Assembly: GCA_024281995.1 (NCBI GenBank)
Contig: JAMWZW010000003.1
Span: forward strand, 124,001-188,000
Direction: 5' to 3'
DNA: 64,000 nt
Source: Nitrosomonas sp.
GTDB taxonomy: Bacteria > Pseudomonadota > Gammaproteobacteria > Burkholderiales > Nitrosomonadaceae
Part shown: one piece after another, positions 62,940 through 64,000 of the stretch
Numbering within the stretch: the stretch's first letter is position 1
Layout: the number at the start of each line of letters is the position of its first letter
The notes under the pieces: model-generated
What the model was told of the DNA's origin: nothing
The model's input: the letters and a program-made list of their open reading frames with translations, nothing else
Databases searched by the model: none
Program-made: the position numbers and the translations under genes

Positions 62940-63176
62940 AAGCTACCACCGATTGCACGGGCAATTATGACATGATGGCGAGTCTGGTCAGACCTTGAGT
63001 GGCTAAACCTGACCAGCACACAATGCATAGAGCACGTTGAGGTGATAAGGCGCTACTCAGCGAATTCCATCAGGGTAGAGGCAATGCGCCTCACACAAAG
63101 TCCGGATATATGGCTGCAATCTTTTGCCTTCTCTAAATCAAGTAAAACGATGCAGACAATCCCCGTTCCTCAATGA
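62940..63176 (+). pseudogene. HigA-like antitoxin relic
   Basis: One plus frame reads KLPPIARAIMT, an opal stop, then WRVWSDLEWLNLTSTQ, CIEHVEVIRRYSANSIRVEAMRL and TQSPDIWLQ. Compare HigA antitoxins (LPPIHPGEIL, then LxLTQ, LGVSRxxxSxLxNGRxxISxEMAxRL, TSPEFWLxLQ). The match follows the helix-turn-helix order but has a stop and several losses. No HigB toxin is recognisable. By-eye only. Confidence 0.45.
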
Positions 63177-63742
63177 CTTCTTGTACACCCTGAAAGCTAC
63201 TGGCTGTACCTTCCTCCTCAACGAAGAACATCGAGTAATGCTCACTGGTGGCGTCATCCATCGTGACGATCAAATCCCATTGCTGCCCCAAAACCCATTC
63301 ATGCGTACTACCATCTTGATGAATCAAGCAGCGCACGTTCACACTTCTTGCGGTGCATGCCACGCTTCTTGGCGCGTTCAATCAGCCCGGCTTCTTGCAA
63401 CCCGCTTTTAACCTATATGTAGCTGCGCGTACCGCTCTCTTTCCGGTACCACGCATAAAAGTGCTTAGCGTTCCAACCCAGGTGGCGGTCGCGATATCGA
63501 TCTACTGCTTGTATTACTTCATCCACCAGTGCCCGGCAGTGCGATATCTGAACGAGCCGTTTATCCAGCAGCGCTTCCAGACCACCCTCGTCATATCGGT
63601 TCATATAGCGCCAGAATGTGCGATCACATTCTCCCAATAACAATGCCGCTTCCGCCTGTGTCAAGCTCCCACTTCTATACCCTTCATACGCTTTTTCAAA
63701 TCTCATCTTCCTGGTCTCCTGTAGCGACTCCGTCCGTTTCAT
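63133..63742 (-). pseudogene. ISNCY-type transposase relic
   Basis: The N-terminal helix-turn-helix piece (63413-63742) has FEKAYEGYRSGSLTQAEAALLL and RTFWRYMNRYDEGG, ends at an amber codon where Trp is expected (GTRSYI-stop-VKSG), then continues readably in frame. After a frameshift near 63350, the catalytic piece reads IHQDGSTHEWV, WDLIVTMDDATSEHYSMFF (DDE Asp) and GVQEVIEERGL, then is cut off. Dead element with its end at 63766-63823. Confidence 0.8.
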
Positions 63743-63765
63743 TTGAAATCCTCCTCGGATTCCTT

Positions 63766-63823
63766 ATAAAACCGGACAGATTATGTGCTACAAACCAGGA
63801 CAGTTTATTTGCTCGCTACACAC
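63766..63823. repeat. IS end beside the ISNCY-type relic
   Basis: The segment just outside the transposase start has two similar blocks, CCGGACAGATTATGTGCTAC and CAGGACAGTTTATTTGCT followed by GCTACA. Its reverse complement matches the relic at 7246-7304. It marks the right border of the element. Confidence 0.7.
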
Positions 63824-63828
63824 TATAC

Positions 63829-63858
63829 TTGCTAAAAATGAAGAAATTATCGTAGAAT
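63829..63858 (+). promoter_or_regulatory. Possible promoter of rpsP
   Basis: TTGCTA and TAGAAT with an 18-base spacer, ending 50 bases before the rpsP ATG and directly outside the IS end. Weak by-eye match to sigma-70 boxes. Confidence 0.3.
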
Positions 63859-63908
63859 GATATGTTAAATCGAAAAATTTATATAACGGTTACAAGAAAA
63901 AACGTATT

Positions 63909-64000
63909 ATGGTTATTATTAGATTGGCAAGAGGCGGTGCTAAAAAGCGTCCGTTTTTTAATATGGTTGTTGCAGATTCACGCAATGCTCGTGATGGTCG
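63909..64000 (+). CDS. rpsP: 30S ribosomal protein S16, N-terminal part (cut by window end)
   Basis: The first 30 residues are present: [16 protein letters not shown] then [12 protein letters not shown], the conserved S16 opening. The frame is open to the window edge. It normally heads an rpsP-rimM-trmD-rplS operon. The ribosome site (AAGAAAA) is weak. The IS relic lies just upstream. Confidence 0.95.
   Translation, partial: MVIIRLARGGAKKRPFFNMVVADSRNARDG

Noticed and set aside
1-64000. CRISPR array, tRNA or rRNA genes
   Set aside because: No regularly spaced short repeats or RNA-gene sequence were seen anywhere in the window.

Overview
The window reads as chromosome of an ammonia-oxidising betaproteobacterium close to Nitrosomonas. 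This rests on a P460-type c-heme cytochrome, betaproteobacterial markers (a DUF3619 gene paired with a sigma factor, DUF3460, a Nudix-ThiE fusion, the cyanophycin-associated ABC transporter/DUF1854 pair) and fairly low GC. No 16S rRNA gene is present, so the assignment is an inference from gene content. No tRNA, rRNA or CRISPR array was recognised.

Layout. 1-3.8 kb: the end of an HDOD protein, an internally deleted acyltransferase, pncC, a YqhA-type membrane protein, a DUF4160/DUF2442 pair and a hemerythrin-like protein. 3.8-7 kb (minus): mcl, mtkA and mtkB, a malyl-CoA lyase/malate-CoA ligase unit. 7-11.3 kb (minus): trm112, an ADP-ribosylglycohydrolase and a large DUF4062-STAND-FGE gene broken by two frameshifts, next to a relic IS end. 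11.3-15.7 kb (minus): mnmG, rsmG, parA and parB, preceded by a near-perfect parS site. 15.8-32.4 kb: mostly single housekeeping or envelope genes, including a giant DUF748/AsmA-like protein, FKBP, an Aer-type receptor, a spermidine-synthase-like protein, an SDR, the P460-family cytochrome, a histone-deacetylase-like hydrolase, a BON lipoprotein with a DUF1207 barrel, a four-helix Cys-rich copper protein and a catalase-family protein.

32.8-44.6 kb is the most unusual part. A full-length Sec-exported Rhs protein with a DUF4258-like toxin tip and candidate immunity gene is followed by a chain of promoterless orphan Rhs C-terminal cassettes. Each repeats a different length of the Rhs core and then carries a different toxin tip, usually with its own small immunity gene. 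One tip looks like an L,D-transpeptidase-type peptidoglycan enzyme, and its partner carries a signal peptide, as expected if the toxin acts in the periplasm. The last cassette is decayed and has no partner.

44.6-52.7 kb returns to core genes: darP, pmbA, a TusA-family protein, a SPOR-tailed DD-carboxypeptidase, a cold-shock protein, argJ, a DUF815 ATPase, Nudix-ThiE and yacG. 52.9-54.1 kb holds an ECF-like sigma factor and its DUF3619 partner, which has an acidic tandem-repeat tail. 54.5-62.3 kb is a cyanophycin locus: ABC transporter, DUF1854 protein, a shortened second synthetase (cphA') and full cphA, packed with short overlaps. 62.3-63.8 kb is a graveyard of two transposase relics and a HigA-like antitoxin relic. 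The window ends in the start of rpsP.
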